NCBI RefSeq assembly: GCF_001677885.1
Contig: NZ_LOCQ01000060.1
Coordinates: 1 to 64,000, forward strand
Source of the DNA: Janthinobacterium psychrotolerans
Lineage (GTDB): Bacteria > Pseudomonadota > Gammaproteobacteria > Burkholderiales > Burkholderiaceae_D
Direction of reading: 5' to 3'
DNA length: 64,000 bases
Position numbers and translations under genes: made by a program. The notes below the pieces were generated by a model. It ran no database searches. It was not told the origin of the DNA and saw nothing but the letters and a program-made list of their open reading frames with translations. Position 1 is the first letter of the stretch. Every line of letters starts with the position of its first letter. Positions 1 to 9,000 of the stretch are shown piece after piece.

Positions 1-2
1 AC

Positions 3-206
3 GACCGCGCCGGCAACAAGGCCACCATCATTACTAGCCAACTGCCGGTCGAACACTGGCATGCATGGATCGGCGATGCCACCATCGCCGACGCCATCCT
101 GGACCGCGTCATGCAGCGCAACCACCGCTTCACGCTGACCGGCGACTCGCTGCGTGCTCAGCGACCTAAAACAGCCAAAAAGGAGAAAAATATCGACCCA
201 TCGTGA
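3..206 (+). CDS. istB: IstB-like ATP-binding protein of IS21 family, C-terminal 67 residues (5' partial)
   Basis: The reading frame enters from the left edge and ends with TGA at 204-206. The visible peptide begins DRAGNKATIITSQLPVEHWH and continues through WIGDATIADAILDR to a lysine-rich tail, which is the characteristic C-terminal part of the IstB/DnaC-like AAA+ helper that works with the IstA transposase in IS21-family transposition. The Walker A and B motifs would lie upstream, outside the window. Family assignment is by recalled sequence pattern and is supported by the IS21-like terminal repeats that follow at 253-292. Whether the element is intact cannot be judged from this fragment. 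Confidence 0.9.
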   Translation, partial: DRAGNKATIITSQLPVEHWHAWIGDATIADAILDRVMQRNHRFTLTGDSLRAQRPKTAKKEKNIDPS

Positions 207-252
207 CCGCAGGGATTAGAATTTGACCGCGTAACGCCATCCGCTGCGCAGC

Positions 253-292
253 GGTCACGTTCGCCGGAATGGCTGGTCACGTTCGCCGGAAT
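253..292. repeat. Tandem 18-bp terminal repeats of the IS21-like element
   Basis: The sequence GGTCACGTTCGCCGGAAT occurs exactly at 253-270 and again at 275-292, a 22-bp period. Repeated subterminal blocks of this kind are the expected IstA-binding sites at the ends of IS21-family elements. They abut the proposed element boundary at 297. Confidence 0.85.
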
Positions 293-861
293 ACGCAGAT
301 CAGGTCGTCCAGGCTGCCCTTGAGCTTGCCCGGTGCGATGACATTGGCGCTCACGCCCATGCCGGGGATGCCGAATTTCAGCACGCACAGCAGCAGCAAT
401 GCCAGCGCGATATCGACCGCATGGCGCTGCAGGAAGGCGCCCGCCTCATCCATCGGGCCATTGTCGCCATCCTGCAATGCCGCCTTGTGCGACGCCAGGT
501 AGGCATCGGTGGCGATCGCGTACGGCAGGCCATGACGCAGCAGCACTTCGCGCTCCAGGCTCAGGTGCGAAGTGGCCGGCACCTTGACCACGTGGATCGC
601 CGGCGCATCCTTGAATTTGAAGAGGTAGCGCGGCGTTTCCGACAAGGGTTTGGCCAGCAGCAAATACTCGAGGCGCGCGCGCTGGCCCGGCAGGGCCGTG
701 ATCTCGCCGATATTTTGCGAGCGCAGCAAGGGGCTGCTGTCTTGCACGACGGTATTGGACAAATACAGGGCGGCGCCGACGCCAGCGAGCAGGCACGCAG
801 CCAGGAGCAGGCGGACGTAGGTATTCCGGAGCGCAAGCCGGAGTTGGTACAGAAAGGGCAT
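277..861 (-). pseudogene. FtsH-like AAA+ protease, N-terminal fragment truncated by IS insertion
   Basis: Translation from ATG at 861 gives MPFLYQLRLALRNTYVRLLL, a membrane segment (about residues 8-30), a periplasmic-sized domain, a second hydrophobic segment (IALALLLLCVLKFGIPGMGV) and then a stretch ending KLKGSLDDLI. That last piece is the conserved linker just before the AAA+ module of FtsH/VCP-like ATPases, where a DDLIGMEDIK-type sequence would be expected. Instead the frame runs into the IS21 terminal repeat and stops at 277-279. Walker motifs, the second region of homology and the HExxH zinc site are all missing, so no activity is expected. The host sequence ends near 298 and the remainder of the gene should lie beyond the far end of the IS. 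Exact family (FtsH versus another membrane AAA protein) is an inference from this N-terminal part. Confidence 0.75.
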
Positions 862-1093
862 GAAAGACTCGGATGGTAGGCCGGACTTGCGGGGCAGGGC
901 AGCGGCAGACGATTGTTTGGAGCGAAGCGCAGGTCGCGGCGGCGTGTCAATGTGACATGCCGCGAGGCAACATACTGCTGTCAACTATAGCGCTGCCGGC
1001 GGACTTTGTGGCGTCACTGCTGAAAAAAAAGGCAGGCGGAACAACAGCTTGGCGTAGTGTCCATGCTGTTCCGGCAAGGATGGCAAGACGTAA

Positions 1094-1120
1094 AAAAACC
1101 GGGTGGAGAACCCGGTTTTT
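1094..1120 (-). terminator. Rho-independent terminator downstream of the glycosyltransferase gene
   Basis: A-tract, then CCGGGT (99-104 of the 1000s), a 5-nt loop and ACCCGG followed by five T. On the minus strand the hairpin follows the stop codon at 1131 by about 10 bases and has a U-tract of at least six. The A-tract on the other side makes it potentially bidirectional. Confidence 0.9.
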
Positions 1121-1130
1121 GATGTGCTGG

Positions 1131-2855
1131 CTATTTTACGCGCTGGTACAGGCGGAAGCGCTCGGCATCGTCGGTGACCCTGCGGCCTTCCCACAGCTTG
1201 ATCCAGTCGGCGCCGTGGTGCTCGGGCAACTGCTCCGCGCCTTCGCGCTTGCGGCTGCTGTCTTGCAGCAGCAGCAGGTCGCAGCGCTGGTTGTCGACGC
1301 CGGCAAACGGCAGGTGGCCGTAGTACGCAAACGAAGCGCGCTGGGCCGCCCCGACATTGGTATTGATGCAGGCACTGCCTTGCGGCAGGTTGACGGAAAT
1401 CTGGTGCGCCACGCCCGCATAGCTCTTGCTGTAGTTCAATTCGGGCAGGAACAGGGTCATGATCAGTACCCAGATCAGTATCAGGCCACCCGACGACAGC
1501 ACCACCGCGCGCCACAGCACGGCCGGCTGGCGCGAGATGCGCCAGTGCACCAGCGCGACCCAGCCGGCGGTGACGCAAGCGGCCACAAAAAAGGCGGCCA
1601 GGCCCAGTTCAGGTTTGTATCCTGGCAACAGTTTCAGGACATTGTGCGCCAGCTTGGGCGGCCAGCCGCTCAGTGCGGCAAACCAGAACAGCCACAACAC
1701 GAAAGCGCAAATGGTCAGCACCATCACCGAGAACCAGTCGATGGCGTTGATGGCGCCGCGCTTCATGGTCAACAGGCCAAAGGCGGCCATCACGGCCAGC
1801 GGCGGCAGCAGCGGCAGCAATTGCGCCGGGTCGGGATCGGGATGGAACATGGCCAGCAAGGCCAGCATGGCGACAAAGGTCAGCGGCACCACGATGTGCA
1901 GCACATGGTGCTGGCGGCGCCAGGCGTACACGGCCCAGGCGGCAAACGGCCAGGCCGGCCAGAAGAACCAGATGCCGACGCGGAAGAAATACACCACGCT
2001 CTGGCGATCCGGCAGGCTGAACTGGCGGCAGTTCCAGTCCATCCAGGCTTGCAGCGGTGAGTGGCCGTACGGTTGCAGCAGTTCGCCCGGCAGCAGCCAG
2101 ACCATGCTCAGCAGGGCGCCGACCAGCACCGCCAGCGCCAGGTGGCCCACGCTGCGCAGCAGGGGCAGGCGCAGGAAGAGCGAGCACAGCAGCAATGACA
2201 GGGTCAGCGCCGCCGGCGCGATCCAGCCGCGCGTCAGGGTCAGCCCGCCCAGCGCCAGGCCCATCAGGACGGCATTGCGCAGCGAGGCGCGTTCCACATA
2301 GCGCACGGCGCGGTACAGCATATACGCCATCAGCGACACATACAGCGCCTCGGCCGTGATGTCGTGGCTGTGCTGCAGCAGGCCCAGGCAGCCCAGGTAG
2401 ATCAGGACGGCCGCGTCGGCCAGGGTGCGGCCGAAGTCGTCCGGCTCGGGCTGTCCGCCAAAGGCCAGGCGCAGCGGCTGGGCGTCGTTGCGCCGCCCCA
2501 GGTTGAAGGCCGTGTACCACACCGACAGCGCGCTGATGACGAAGATGCCGATGGTCGACATGCGCGCGGCAAACACTTCGTTGCCGATCCAGCCGAACAG
2601 CTTGATGAAGATAGCGCCCAGCCAGAACGCCAGCGGGCCTTCGTCGGGCATCGACATGCCGGCGATATTCGGCCACAGCCAGTCAGGCAGGCCGCCGTGG
2701 GCCATGGTCCACATGATGCCGAAACTGGCGGCGTCATCGTTCTTCCACGGTTCGCGGCCGATCAGGCCAGGCAGGATGTACAGCAGGCCAAGCGCAAACA
2801 AGGCCCATCGTGGCAGCGCGAGTGTGGCAGCGGCGGGAAGGCGGACTGGCTTCAT
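1131..2855 (-). CDS. ArnT/PMT-like membrane glycosyltransferase (GT-C fold)
   Basis: A 574-residue polytopic membrane protein with about a dozen hydrophobic segments. The N-terminal region carries GREPWKNDDAASFGIMW right after the first membrane span. This matches the acidic first-loop motif of dolichyl/undecaprenyl-phosphate sugar transferases of the GT-C class (PMT, ArnT). These enzymes use a polyprenyl-phosphate-linked sugar to glycosylate lipid A, protein or other envelope acceptors on the periplasmic side. A soluble C-terminal domain (about residues 450-574) contains a DNQRCDLLLLQ stretch. It stands alone between a terminator and the rpmE hairpins; no arn operon is adjacent, so the acceptor and sugar cannot be named. 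The start at 2855 was chosen because it gives the complete N-terminal membrane helix; no strong Shine-Dalgarno is visible. Confidence 0.8.
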   Translation of the reverse strand: MKPVRLPAAATLALPRWALFALGLLYILPGLIGREPWKNDDAASFGIMWTMAHGGLPDWLWPNIAGMSMPDEGPLAFWLGAIFIKLFGWIGNEVFAARMSTIGIFVISALSVWYTAFNLGRRNDAQPLRLAFGGQPEPDDFGRTLADAAVLIYLGCLGLLQHSHDITAEALYVSLMAYMLYRAVRYVERASLRNAVLMGLALGGLTLTRGWIAPAALTLSLLLCSLFLRLPLLRSVGHLALAVLVGALLSMVWLLPGELLQPYGHSPLQAWMDWNCRQFSLPDRQSVVYFFRVGIWFFWPAWPFAAWAVYAWRRQHHVLHIVVPLTFVAMLALLAMFHPDPDPAQLLPLLPPLAVMAAFGLLTMKRGAINAIDWFSVMVLTICAFVLWLFWFAALSGWPPKLAHNVLKLLPGYKPELGLAAFFVAACVTAGWVALVHWRISRQPAVLWRAVVLSSGGLILIWVLIMTLFLPELNYSKSYAGVAHQISVNLPQGSACINTNVGAAQRASFAYYGHLPFAGVDNQRCDLLLLQDSSRKREGAEQLPEHHGADWIKLWEGRRVTDDAERFRLYQRVK

Positions 2856-2941
2856 CGATGGTGGTATCAGTAAAAAGGAATCTGGGACGCGTGCGGACGC
2901 GCCGGGCTAAGCGGCAGTATAAAGTAAAGCGCTGAAAGACA

Positions 2942-3010
2942 AAAAAGGCAGCCATGGCTGCCTTTTTGCTGGCAGCCGAAGCTGCCTGTTTTTGCCGCAA
3001 GCGGCAAAAA
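2942..3010 (-). terminator. Three tandem hairpins after rpmE
   Basis: Three perfect or near-perfect hairpins follow one another directly. On the minus strand they come in this order: 2989-3010 (TTTTTGCCGC/GCGGCAAAAA, 2-nt loop) starting one base after the rpmE stop, 2971-2986 (GGCAGC-CGAA-GCTGCC) and 2942-2967 (AAAAAGGCAGC/GCTGCCTTTTT). The outer two have T-tracts on both sides and are convincing bidirectional terminators. The middle one has none. Confidence 0.85.
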
Positions 3011-3280
3011 TCAGCCTGCTGCGACTGCGGTTTTCGAACCGACGGAACCGAATTTCTGACGGAACTTCTCGACGCGGCCAGCCGTGTCGACGATTTTGTG
3101 CTTGCCCGTGAAGAATGGGTGCGATTCAGCCGACACCTCGATTTTCACCAGCGGGTATTCTTTACCGTCGTGGGTGATTTTTTCGCGGGTCTGGATGGTC
3201 GAACGGGTAACGAATTTGAAATCGCACGACAGGTCGTGGAAAACAACTTCGCGGTAATCTGGATGGGTATCGACTTTCAT
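3011..3280 (-). CDS. rpmE2: 50S ribosomal protein L31 type B (zinc-independent)
   Basis: The 89-residue product begins [16 protein letters not shown] and contains FKFVTRSTI and the conserved [21 protein letters not shown] block of L31. It has one cysteine and lacks the paired cysteines of the zinc-binding type A form, so it is type B. L31 sits on the 50S subunit at the inter-subunit bridge. The ATG at 3280 is preceded by AGAGAAGA at proper spacing; an in-frame ATG 33 bases upstream has no such site. A consensus-like promoter lies at 3384-3412 and three hairpins follow the stop. The order trxA-rho-rpmE matches other betaproteobacteria as I recall. Confidence 0.95.
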   Translation of the reverse strand: MKVDTHPDYREVVFHDLSCDFKFVTRSTIQTREKITHDGKEYPLVKIEVSAESHPFFTGKHKIVDTAGRVEKFRQKFGSVGSKTAVAAG

Positions 3281-3383
3281 GGTCTTCTCTCTAGGTTGGT
3301 AGCCAAACAGCACTTCGTCGGTCGTCTTGCTTCTTGACCCGATTGCCGATCACTTGCCAGGGTTTAAATAAATGCAACCGTCG

Positions 3384-3412
3384 ATTATATAGCGGTTTGC
3401 GGGTGGCGGCAA
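3384..3412 (-). promoter_or_regulatory. Sigma-70-type promoter of rpmE
   Basis: On the minus strand TTGCCG (3412-3407) and a perfect TATAAT (3389-3384) are separated by exactly 17 bp. They lie about 100 bp upstream of the rpmE ATG. The -35 box touches the rho terminator (3414-3440), so rho and rpmE appear to be separate transcription units. Confidence 0.75.
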
Positions 3413-3413
3413 T

Positions 3414-3440
3414 AAAAAAGCCGCTCGATGAGCGGCTTTG
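3414..3440 (-). terminator. Rho-independent terminator downstream of rho
   Basis: On the minus strand AAAGCCGCTC, loop ATC, GAGCGGCTTTTTT: a 10-bp stem with a T-rich tail, lying about 125 bases after the rho stop codon and immediately before the rpmE promoter. Confidence 0.85.
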
Positions 3441-3492
3441 TCGGCAGCATGTTGCCACCGGGGAGGGCGAAACCGTAGCGAGCAGGCCTGAG

Positions 3493-3546
3493 TTGCGATT
3501 GAGTAGCGCAGCCGTACTTTAGTACGGTGAGCAACGGAGATCGCAA
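3493..3546. repeat. Dispersed palindromic repeat, copy 1
   Basis: An imperfect inverted repeat: TTGCGAT (3493-3499) pairs with ATCGCAA (3540-3546), and the core CCGTAC (3512-3517) pairs with GTACGG (3522-3527) around a TTTA loop. Read on the minus strand, the core is GCTCACCGTA, 5 bases, GTACGG, then C-TGCGCT. The same pattern recurs at 21761-21795. It lies 20 bases after the rho stop codon. Confidence 0.7.
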
Positions 3547-3565
3547 ATCTGGCCGCGCAGTAGGT

Positions 3566-4828
3566 TTATCCCCCCCGGCGCATCATGTCGAAGAACTCGG
3601 CGTTGTTCTTCGTGGCTTTCATCTTGTCGAGAATGAACTCCATCGCTTCGATCTCGTCCATCGAGTACAGCAACTTGCGCAGGATCCAGATTTTTTGCAG
3701 CTCGTTTGGCTTGATCAGCAGTTCTTCGCGGCGGGTACCCGATTTATTCAGGTTGATGGCCGGGTAGACGCGTTTTTCGGCCAGGCGGCGCTCCAGGTGG
3801 ACTTCCATGTTGCCGGTACCCTTGAATTCCTCAAAGATCACGTCATCCATGCGCGAACCGGTTTCGATCAGCGCGGTGGCGATGATGGTCAGCGAGCCGC
3901 CTTCTTCGATATTGCGCGCGGCGCCGAAGAAGCGTTTCGGGCGTTGCAGCGCGTTCGCGTCGACACCACCGGTGAGCACCTTGCCCGAGGCCGGGATCAC
4001 GGTGTTGTAGGCGCGCGCCAGGCGGGTGATCGAGTCGAGCAGGATCACCACGTCTTTTTTCATTTCGACCAGGCGCTTGGCTTTTTCCAGCACCATCTCG
4101 GCGACCTGCACGTGGCGGGTAGCCGGCTCGTCGAAGGTCGAGGCGACCACTTCGCCGCGCACGGAGCGCTGCATCTCGGTCACTTCTTCCGGACGTTCGT
4201 CGATCAGCAGCACGATCAGGGTGATGTCCGGGTGATTGGCCGTGATCGCATGCGCGATGTGCTGCAGGATCACGGATTTGCCGGACTTCGGCGACGCCAC
4301 CAGCAGGCCGCGCTGGCCCTTGCCGATCGGTGCGATCAGGTCGATGATGCGGCCGGTAATGTTTTCCTGGCCATTCATTTCACGTTCCAGGCGCAGCGGC
4401 TCGTTCGGGTGCAGCGGTGTCAGGTTTTCAAACAGGATGCGGTGCTTCGACATCTCCGGCGATTCGCCGTTGACCTTGTCGACTTTGACCAATGCGAAAT
4501 AGCGTTCGCCATCTTTCGGGGTCCTTACTTCGCCTTCGATCGAATCGCCGGTGTGCAGATTGAAGCGGCGGATTTGCGAAGGGGAAATGTAAATGTCGTC
4601 GGTGGACGCCATGTAGCTGGCGTCGGGCGAGCGCAGGAAGCCGAAGCCGTCAGGCAGCACTTCCAGGGCGCCGTCGCCAAAAATCTGTTCGCCGGACTTG
4701 GCGCGTTTTTTCAGGATCGCAAACATCAGCTCCTGTTTGCGCAAGCGGGCCGCGTTGTCAATGTCAAGACCGATCGCCATCTCAAGCAGGGCGGATACGT
4801 GTAGGGCCTTTAGTTCGGATAAATGCAT
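3566..4828 (-). CDS. rho: Transcription termination factor Rho
   Basis: A 420-residue, full-length Rho. The N-terminal RNA-binding domain opens [18 protein letters not shown] and carries the cold-shock-type DGFGFLR (about residues 60-66). The hexameric ATPase domain follows with the P-loop ASPKSGKS (178-185), the [12 protein letters not shown] block and the [15 protein letters not shown] Walker B region, then the Q/R-loops and the conserved C-terminal [11 protein letters not shown]. Rho loads on unstructured nascent RNA, translocates using ATP and releases RNA polymerase. It lies downstream of trxA in the same orientation with a 151-bp gap containing a GC hairpin (4949-4966), a place where rho leaders are often autoregulated in other bacteria. 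No clear own promoter was found. Confidence 0.98.
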   Translation of the reverse strand: MHLSELKALHVSALLEMAIGLDIDNAARLRKQELMFAILKKRAKSGEQIFGDGALEVLPDGFGFLRSPDASYMASTDDIYISPSQIRRFNLHTGDSIEGEVRTPKDGERYFALVKVDKVNGESPEMSKHRILFENLTPLHPNEPLRLEREMNGQENITGRIIDLIAPIGKGQRGLLVASPKSGKSVILQHIAHAITANHPDITLIVLLIDERPEEVTEMQRSVRGEVVASTFDEPATRHVQVAEMVLEKAKRLVEMKKDVVILLDSITRLARAYNTVIPASGKVLTGGVDANALQRPKRFFGAARNIEEGGSLTIIATALIETGSRMDDVIFEEFKGTGNMEVHLERRLAEKRVYPAINLNKSGTRREELLIKPNELQKIWILRKLLYSMDEIEAMEFILDKMKATKNNAEFFDMMRRGG

Positions 4829-4948
4829 ATATGTTGAGTGTCCCGAGACGGGAGGTAAAGGTAGGGGAGGGGACTGCGTGGCGTTGATCAGTTATCAGGG
4901 AAGGGACAGCGTATGGTGCTTGAGCTTCCCGGTCTATCCAGTCAGGCG

Positions 4949-4966
4949 GCGCTGCGGGCGCAGCGC
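4949..4966 (-). other. GC-rich hairpin in the trxA-rho intergenic leader
   Basis: GCGCTGC (4949-4955) pairs with GCAGCGC (4960-4966) around a 4-nt loop. It is 13 bases after the trxA stop on the minus strand and has no T-tract. It may be an mRNA 3' stabiliser or part of the rho leader; function is not shown by the sequence. Confidence 0.5.
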
Positions 4967-4979
4967 TGCCTATCATACA

Positions 4980-5306
4980 TTAAATATTGCTGTCGACGAA
5001 AGCGGTCAGCTGGCCCTTGGCCATGGCGCCGACTTTTTGCGCCGCTGCTTCACCGTTCTTGAACAGGATCAGGGTCGGGATGCCGCGGATGCCGAACTTG
5101 GCAGGCACTGCCTGGTTCGAATCGACGTCCATCTTGGCGATCTGGATGCGGCCGGCATATTCCTTGGCCACTTCTTCCAGGATAGGCGCGATGGCCTTGC
5201 ATGGACCGCACCACTCGGCCCAGAAGTCAACCAGGACCGGCAATTCGGATTTCAGGACGTCTGCTTCAAAAGAAGCATCGCTAATGTGTTTGATATTTTC
5301 GCTCAT
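4980..5306 (-). CDS. trxA: Thioredoxin 1
   Basis: A 108-residue cytoplasmic thioredoxin with the canonical WCGPC redox site at residues 32-36, the preceding VDFWAE strand, the KMDVDSN segment and the cis-proline loop GIRGIPT. It reduces protein disulphides and is recycled by thioredoxin reductase. The ATG at 5306 is preceded by GAGGAAAAT; an in-frame ATG at 5333 lacks a binding site and would add nine non-homologous residues. The 220 bp upstream (5307-5529) contain no gene I can support and presumably hold the promoter. The downstream neighbour is rho. Confidence 0.97.
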   Translation of the reverse strand: MSENIKHISDASFEADVLKSELPVLVDFWAEWCGPCKAIAPILEEVAKEYAGRIQIAKMDVDSNQAVPAKFGIRGIPTLILFKNGEAAAQKVGAMAKGQLTAFVDSNI

Positions 5307-5529
5307 ATTTTCCTCAAATGAGGGTGGGATCAATAATGCCTGGAATTAACCATACGCTGGTTCGCCATCCACGCTTCCTGGAGTACATCTGGCAGGTGGG
5401 GGCGATGGGCACAAATTCAATGTTCTTGGAAGGTGCGACCAGGGGTATGCAGGCGGGGATGGCTGAAATAATAACCCATTTTTTCAAAGCGTGGCGATTA
5501 TTGCAGAAAAACTTGGCGCGCCTGGTCTT

Positions 5530-5967
5530 TTAGCCTGGCAGCGCCGCAATCCCGGCACGCGCCTGCCGCTGCAGCGCGATCATGTCGCGCAGGTCGTCAC
5601 GGCGCAAGGGCTTGGGGTAGGCGCCCAGGATGCGCAGGCCATTGGCCAGCGCCAGCCGCTCTGCGGCCTGGCGAATCGCGCTATGCAGGCCCGACAGCAG
5701 CACCACGCCGCCGCGAAAGCCAAGCTCGGCCGCCATGCGCAGGAATTCGATGCCATCCATGTCCGGCATCGACAGGTCGCAGATCAGCAGTTCGGGCGGC
5801 TGCTGGCGCAGCGCGTCCAAGGCGCCCATGCTGGCGCTCTCGCAGCGGATGTCGAACTGGCCCTGTTGGCCCAGCATGTCGGCCAGCACGTCGAGCATGA
5901 AGACGTCGTCGTCGAGCAGCAGCACGCGCAGCGGCGCCGGCCCTGGAGCTGGAACATCATTGTCCAT
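5530..5967 (-). CDS. Single-domain response regulator
   Basis: A 145-residue protein that is little more than a CheY-like receiver: acidic cluster D19-D20-D21, phospho-acceptor D64 in LICDLSMPDMDG, the LLSG threonine/serine position and K119 in AYPKP. There is no DNA-binding or enzymatic output domain. It starts 38 bases after the stop of the hybrid kinase on the same strand, so the two are very likely co-transcribed and the regulator is probably the final or a side receiver of that phosphorelay. The target (flagellar motor, another kinase, a diguanylate cyclase) cannot be told from the sequence. Confidence 0.85.
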   Translation of the reverse strand: MDNDVPAPGPAPLRVLLLDDDVFMLDVLADMLGQQGQFDIRCESASMGALDALRQQPPELLICDLSMPDMDGIEFLRMAAELGFRGGVVLLSGLHSAIRQAAERLALANGLRILGAYPKPLRRDDLRDMIALQRQARAGIAALPG

Positions 5968-6005
5968 CGCAATCCCTTTCGATCGGTGCGCCAGCCTGGC
6001 CGCGG

Positions 6006-9000
6006 TTAATCATCGTTGGCAAAGCTGGTGTTGTTCATGATCTGTTCGGTAATCTGCTCCAGCAGCGGCCACAGCAGCCTGACGATGTGGCGCGCCTGTT
6101 CGGCTTCCTGTTCTGGCGCCCCCAGTGGCAGGTTTTCCAGCCTGTCGCACAGCTCGGACATGCCCAGCGCGCCCACCGTGCGCGCCGACGACTTGATGCG
6201 GTGGCCCAGTTCGCGCACCTGCGCCACGTCGCCGCGGCCCAGTGACGCATCGATCTCGGCAAAGCCGTCCTGCGTGGTCTGCAGGAACTTGAAGGCGAAC
6301 TTGCGCACTTTTTGCGGGTTGTAGCCCAGCAACTTGGCCAGGATGGACAGATCGATCACCTGCGGGTCGCCCGCCAGCGTGGTCTTGAAGGCCGGCGCGT
6401 TGCGCATGCGCACCGGTTGGGGCGGCACCTCGCGCGCCGGCAGCCAGCCGGCGATGGTCTGGTACATCATGGCCGGCTGGATCGGCTTGGAAATGAAATC
6501 GTCCATGCCCGCCTCCAGGCAGCGCACCCGGTCTTCGCTGGTGGCGGTGGCCGTCATGGCCAGCACGCGCAGGTGCGCCAGCTTGGGATCGGCGCGGATC
6601 AGGCGCGTGGCCTGCAGGCCGTCCATCAGCGGCATCTGCACGTCCATCAGCACGCAGTCGAACTGCGTCTGGCGCAGCAGGTCCATCGCTTCGACGCCGT
6701 TGTTGGCCAGGCAGACCGAGGCGCCCGCCTCTTCCAGCAACTCCAGCGCCACCTGCTGGTTGAACGTATTGTCTTCCACCAGCAGGATGCGGGCGTGCTT
6801 GAGCGCGCCCATCACCATCGCCGCATCGGCGCTGGCGCGCATGGACTGCGCCGATTTGAGCATGCTGTCGAGCAGGGCCGGCGCGGCCTGGCTGGAAATG
6901 CCCAGGCGGGCCGTGAACCAGAAGGTACTGCCCAGGCCGGGGCTGCTGTCGACGCCGACGTCGCCGCCCATCAGCTGGGCCAGCTGCTTGCTGATGGCCA
7001 GGCCCAGGCCGGTGCCGCCGTATTCGCGCGTGGTCGAGGTGTCGGCTTGCTGGAACGACTGGAACAATTTGCTCATTTCGTCCTGCGACAGGCCGATGCC
7101 GTGGTCGCACACTTCGAAGCGCACCAGGCAATGCTTGTCGTCGCCGACCACCTTGCGCACTTTGACGGTAATGCTGCCCTGTTCGCTGAACTTGATGGCG
7201 TTATTGGCGTAGTTGATCAGCACCTGGCCCAGCCGCAATGGGTCGCCCACCAGGATGGGCGGCAATTGCGGATCGATCTCGAACAGCAGTTCCAGGTTCT
7301 TGCCGGCCGCGCGCGGCGCCACCACCGTGTTGAGGGTCTGGACCACATGGTCGAAGCTGAAGTTGACGTGTTCGATCTTCAGCTTGCCGGCCTCGATCTT
7401 GGAAATGTCGAGGATGTCGTCGATGATGCCCAGCAGGTGTTCGCCGGCAAAACGGATTTTTTCCAGGTAATCGCGCTGGCGCGGTTCCAGGTCGGTTTTC
7501 AGGGCCAGGTAGGCCATGCCGATCACGCCGTTCATCGGCGTGCGGATCTCATGGCTCATGTTGGCCAGGAACTGGCCCTTGGCCAGGCTTGCTTCCTCGG
7601 CCACCTGCTTGGCCTGGTCGAGCTGCTCGGTACGCCGTGCCACGCGCTCTTCCAGGTGTTCGTTCATTTCGCGCAGGGTGCTTTCGCTGCGCTTGTGATA
7701 CGTGATGTCGGTCAGGCTGGCCACCACCATGCCGACCTTGCCGTATTCGTCGCGGATCGCTTCGGTATTGACCGACAGCCAGCACAGGTTGCCATCGAGC
7801 TGCTGCACGCCCATCACCACGTCGCGCATGGCCTGGCCGGTCGACAGGGTGATGTGCACCGGATGGTCGCGCTGCTCGAAGGTGGAGCCGTCTTCGCGGA
7901 TGGCTTGCCACAGGCTGTTGCCGGCGCGGCTGGCGGCCAGCATGCGCTCGGCCGCCGCATTGCTTTCCAGAATATGACCTTCGCTGTTCTGCACCACCAG
8001 GCCGTTGGTGACGGCGCCAAACACCGAGGCCATGCGCTGGCTGGAATTGGCCAGCGCGATCGAGGCCTGGCGCCGTTCGGTGATGTCGGTGATCATCGCC
8101 AGGGTGCCGCCGGGTTCGCCGTTGTCGGTCTGGATGCTGCTGCTCGACAGCAAGCCCCACATGCTCGATTGATCCTTGCGGAAAAAACGGAAATCGACCT
8201 GGTCCGGCTGGCTGTGCAGGCTGCCCAGGCTGTCGAGGCGGCGCTGCATCAGCAGCTGGCTGTCGCGGTCCATGAACTCGAGCAGGGGCCGGCCCAGCAT
8301 TTCCTGCACCGTGTAGCCGAGCATGTGCGCCATCTTCGGATTGACGAACGTGGTCTGGCCGGCGCTATTGGTCATCCAGATGCCTTCGGCCGCCGTCTGC
8401 ACGATCAGGCGGTAGCGTTCGGAACTGGCGTGCAGCGCTTCCTCGGCGCGCTGGCGCTGCGTCATGTCGCGCAGCGAGACGATGGAATACACCTGGCCGG
8501 CCATGCGCAGCGGCGACAGGCTGACCTTGGCCGGAAAGTGCGAGCCGTCGCGGCGGCGCGCCATCATCACCCGTCCCGGCAGGCTGTGGCGCGACTGGGC
8601 CTCGCCCGCCGTCTGGCCTTGCGTGCTGTCGGGCACCAGCTGGTCGAGCGAAATGCCGATGATGTCGGCCAGCGGATAGCCGAAGCAGCGCGCGCCGATC
8701 TGGTTGGCGAAATGCACGCGGCCGTCGATGTCGGCGATCAGCATCGCCTCGGGCGCCGCTTCGAGCATGCTGCGCATGCGCGCCTGTTCGTCGGTCTTGC
8801 GCTCGGCGATGTCGCACAGGATGCCGCTGGCCTGCACCGGCGCGCCATCGGAGGCGCGCGCCAGCACCGCGCCGCGCAGCAGCAGCCAGCGCCACTGGCC
8901 GTCGCCATGGCGCAGGCGGAATTCACAGCTGACGGGGGCCGGCGCCTGGCCGTCGAAATGCTCGCGCAAGGCCCGTTCGAGGCGTGCACGGTCATCGCGG

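Larger units (their letters stand above)
1..297 (+). mobile_element. Right end of an IS21-family insertion sequence
   Basis: The segment holds the C-terminal coding end of an IstB-type transposition helper (3-206), then about 45 bases, then two tandem copies of an 18-bp terminal repeat (253-270 and 275-292). The likely boundary is the CA at 296-297, because read from outside inwards the element starts TGCGTATTCCGGCGAACGTG. This fits the TG...CA ends and multiple internal end repeats known for IS21-family elements. The rest of the element (istA, most of istB, left end) lies outside the window, so the 4-8 bp target duplication typical of the family cannot be checked. The base following 297 continues a minus-strand protease gene that the element interrupts. 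Confidence 0.85.

Noticed and set aside
5318-5533. 71-codon plus-strand ORF between trxA and the response regulator
   Set aside because: No ribosome site, no family, and it lies over the expected trxA promoter region.
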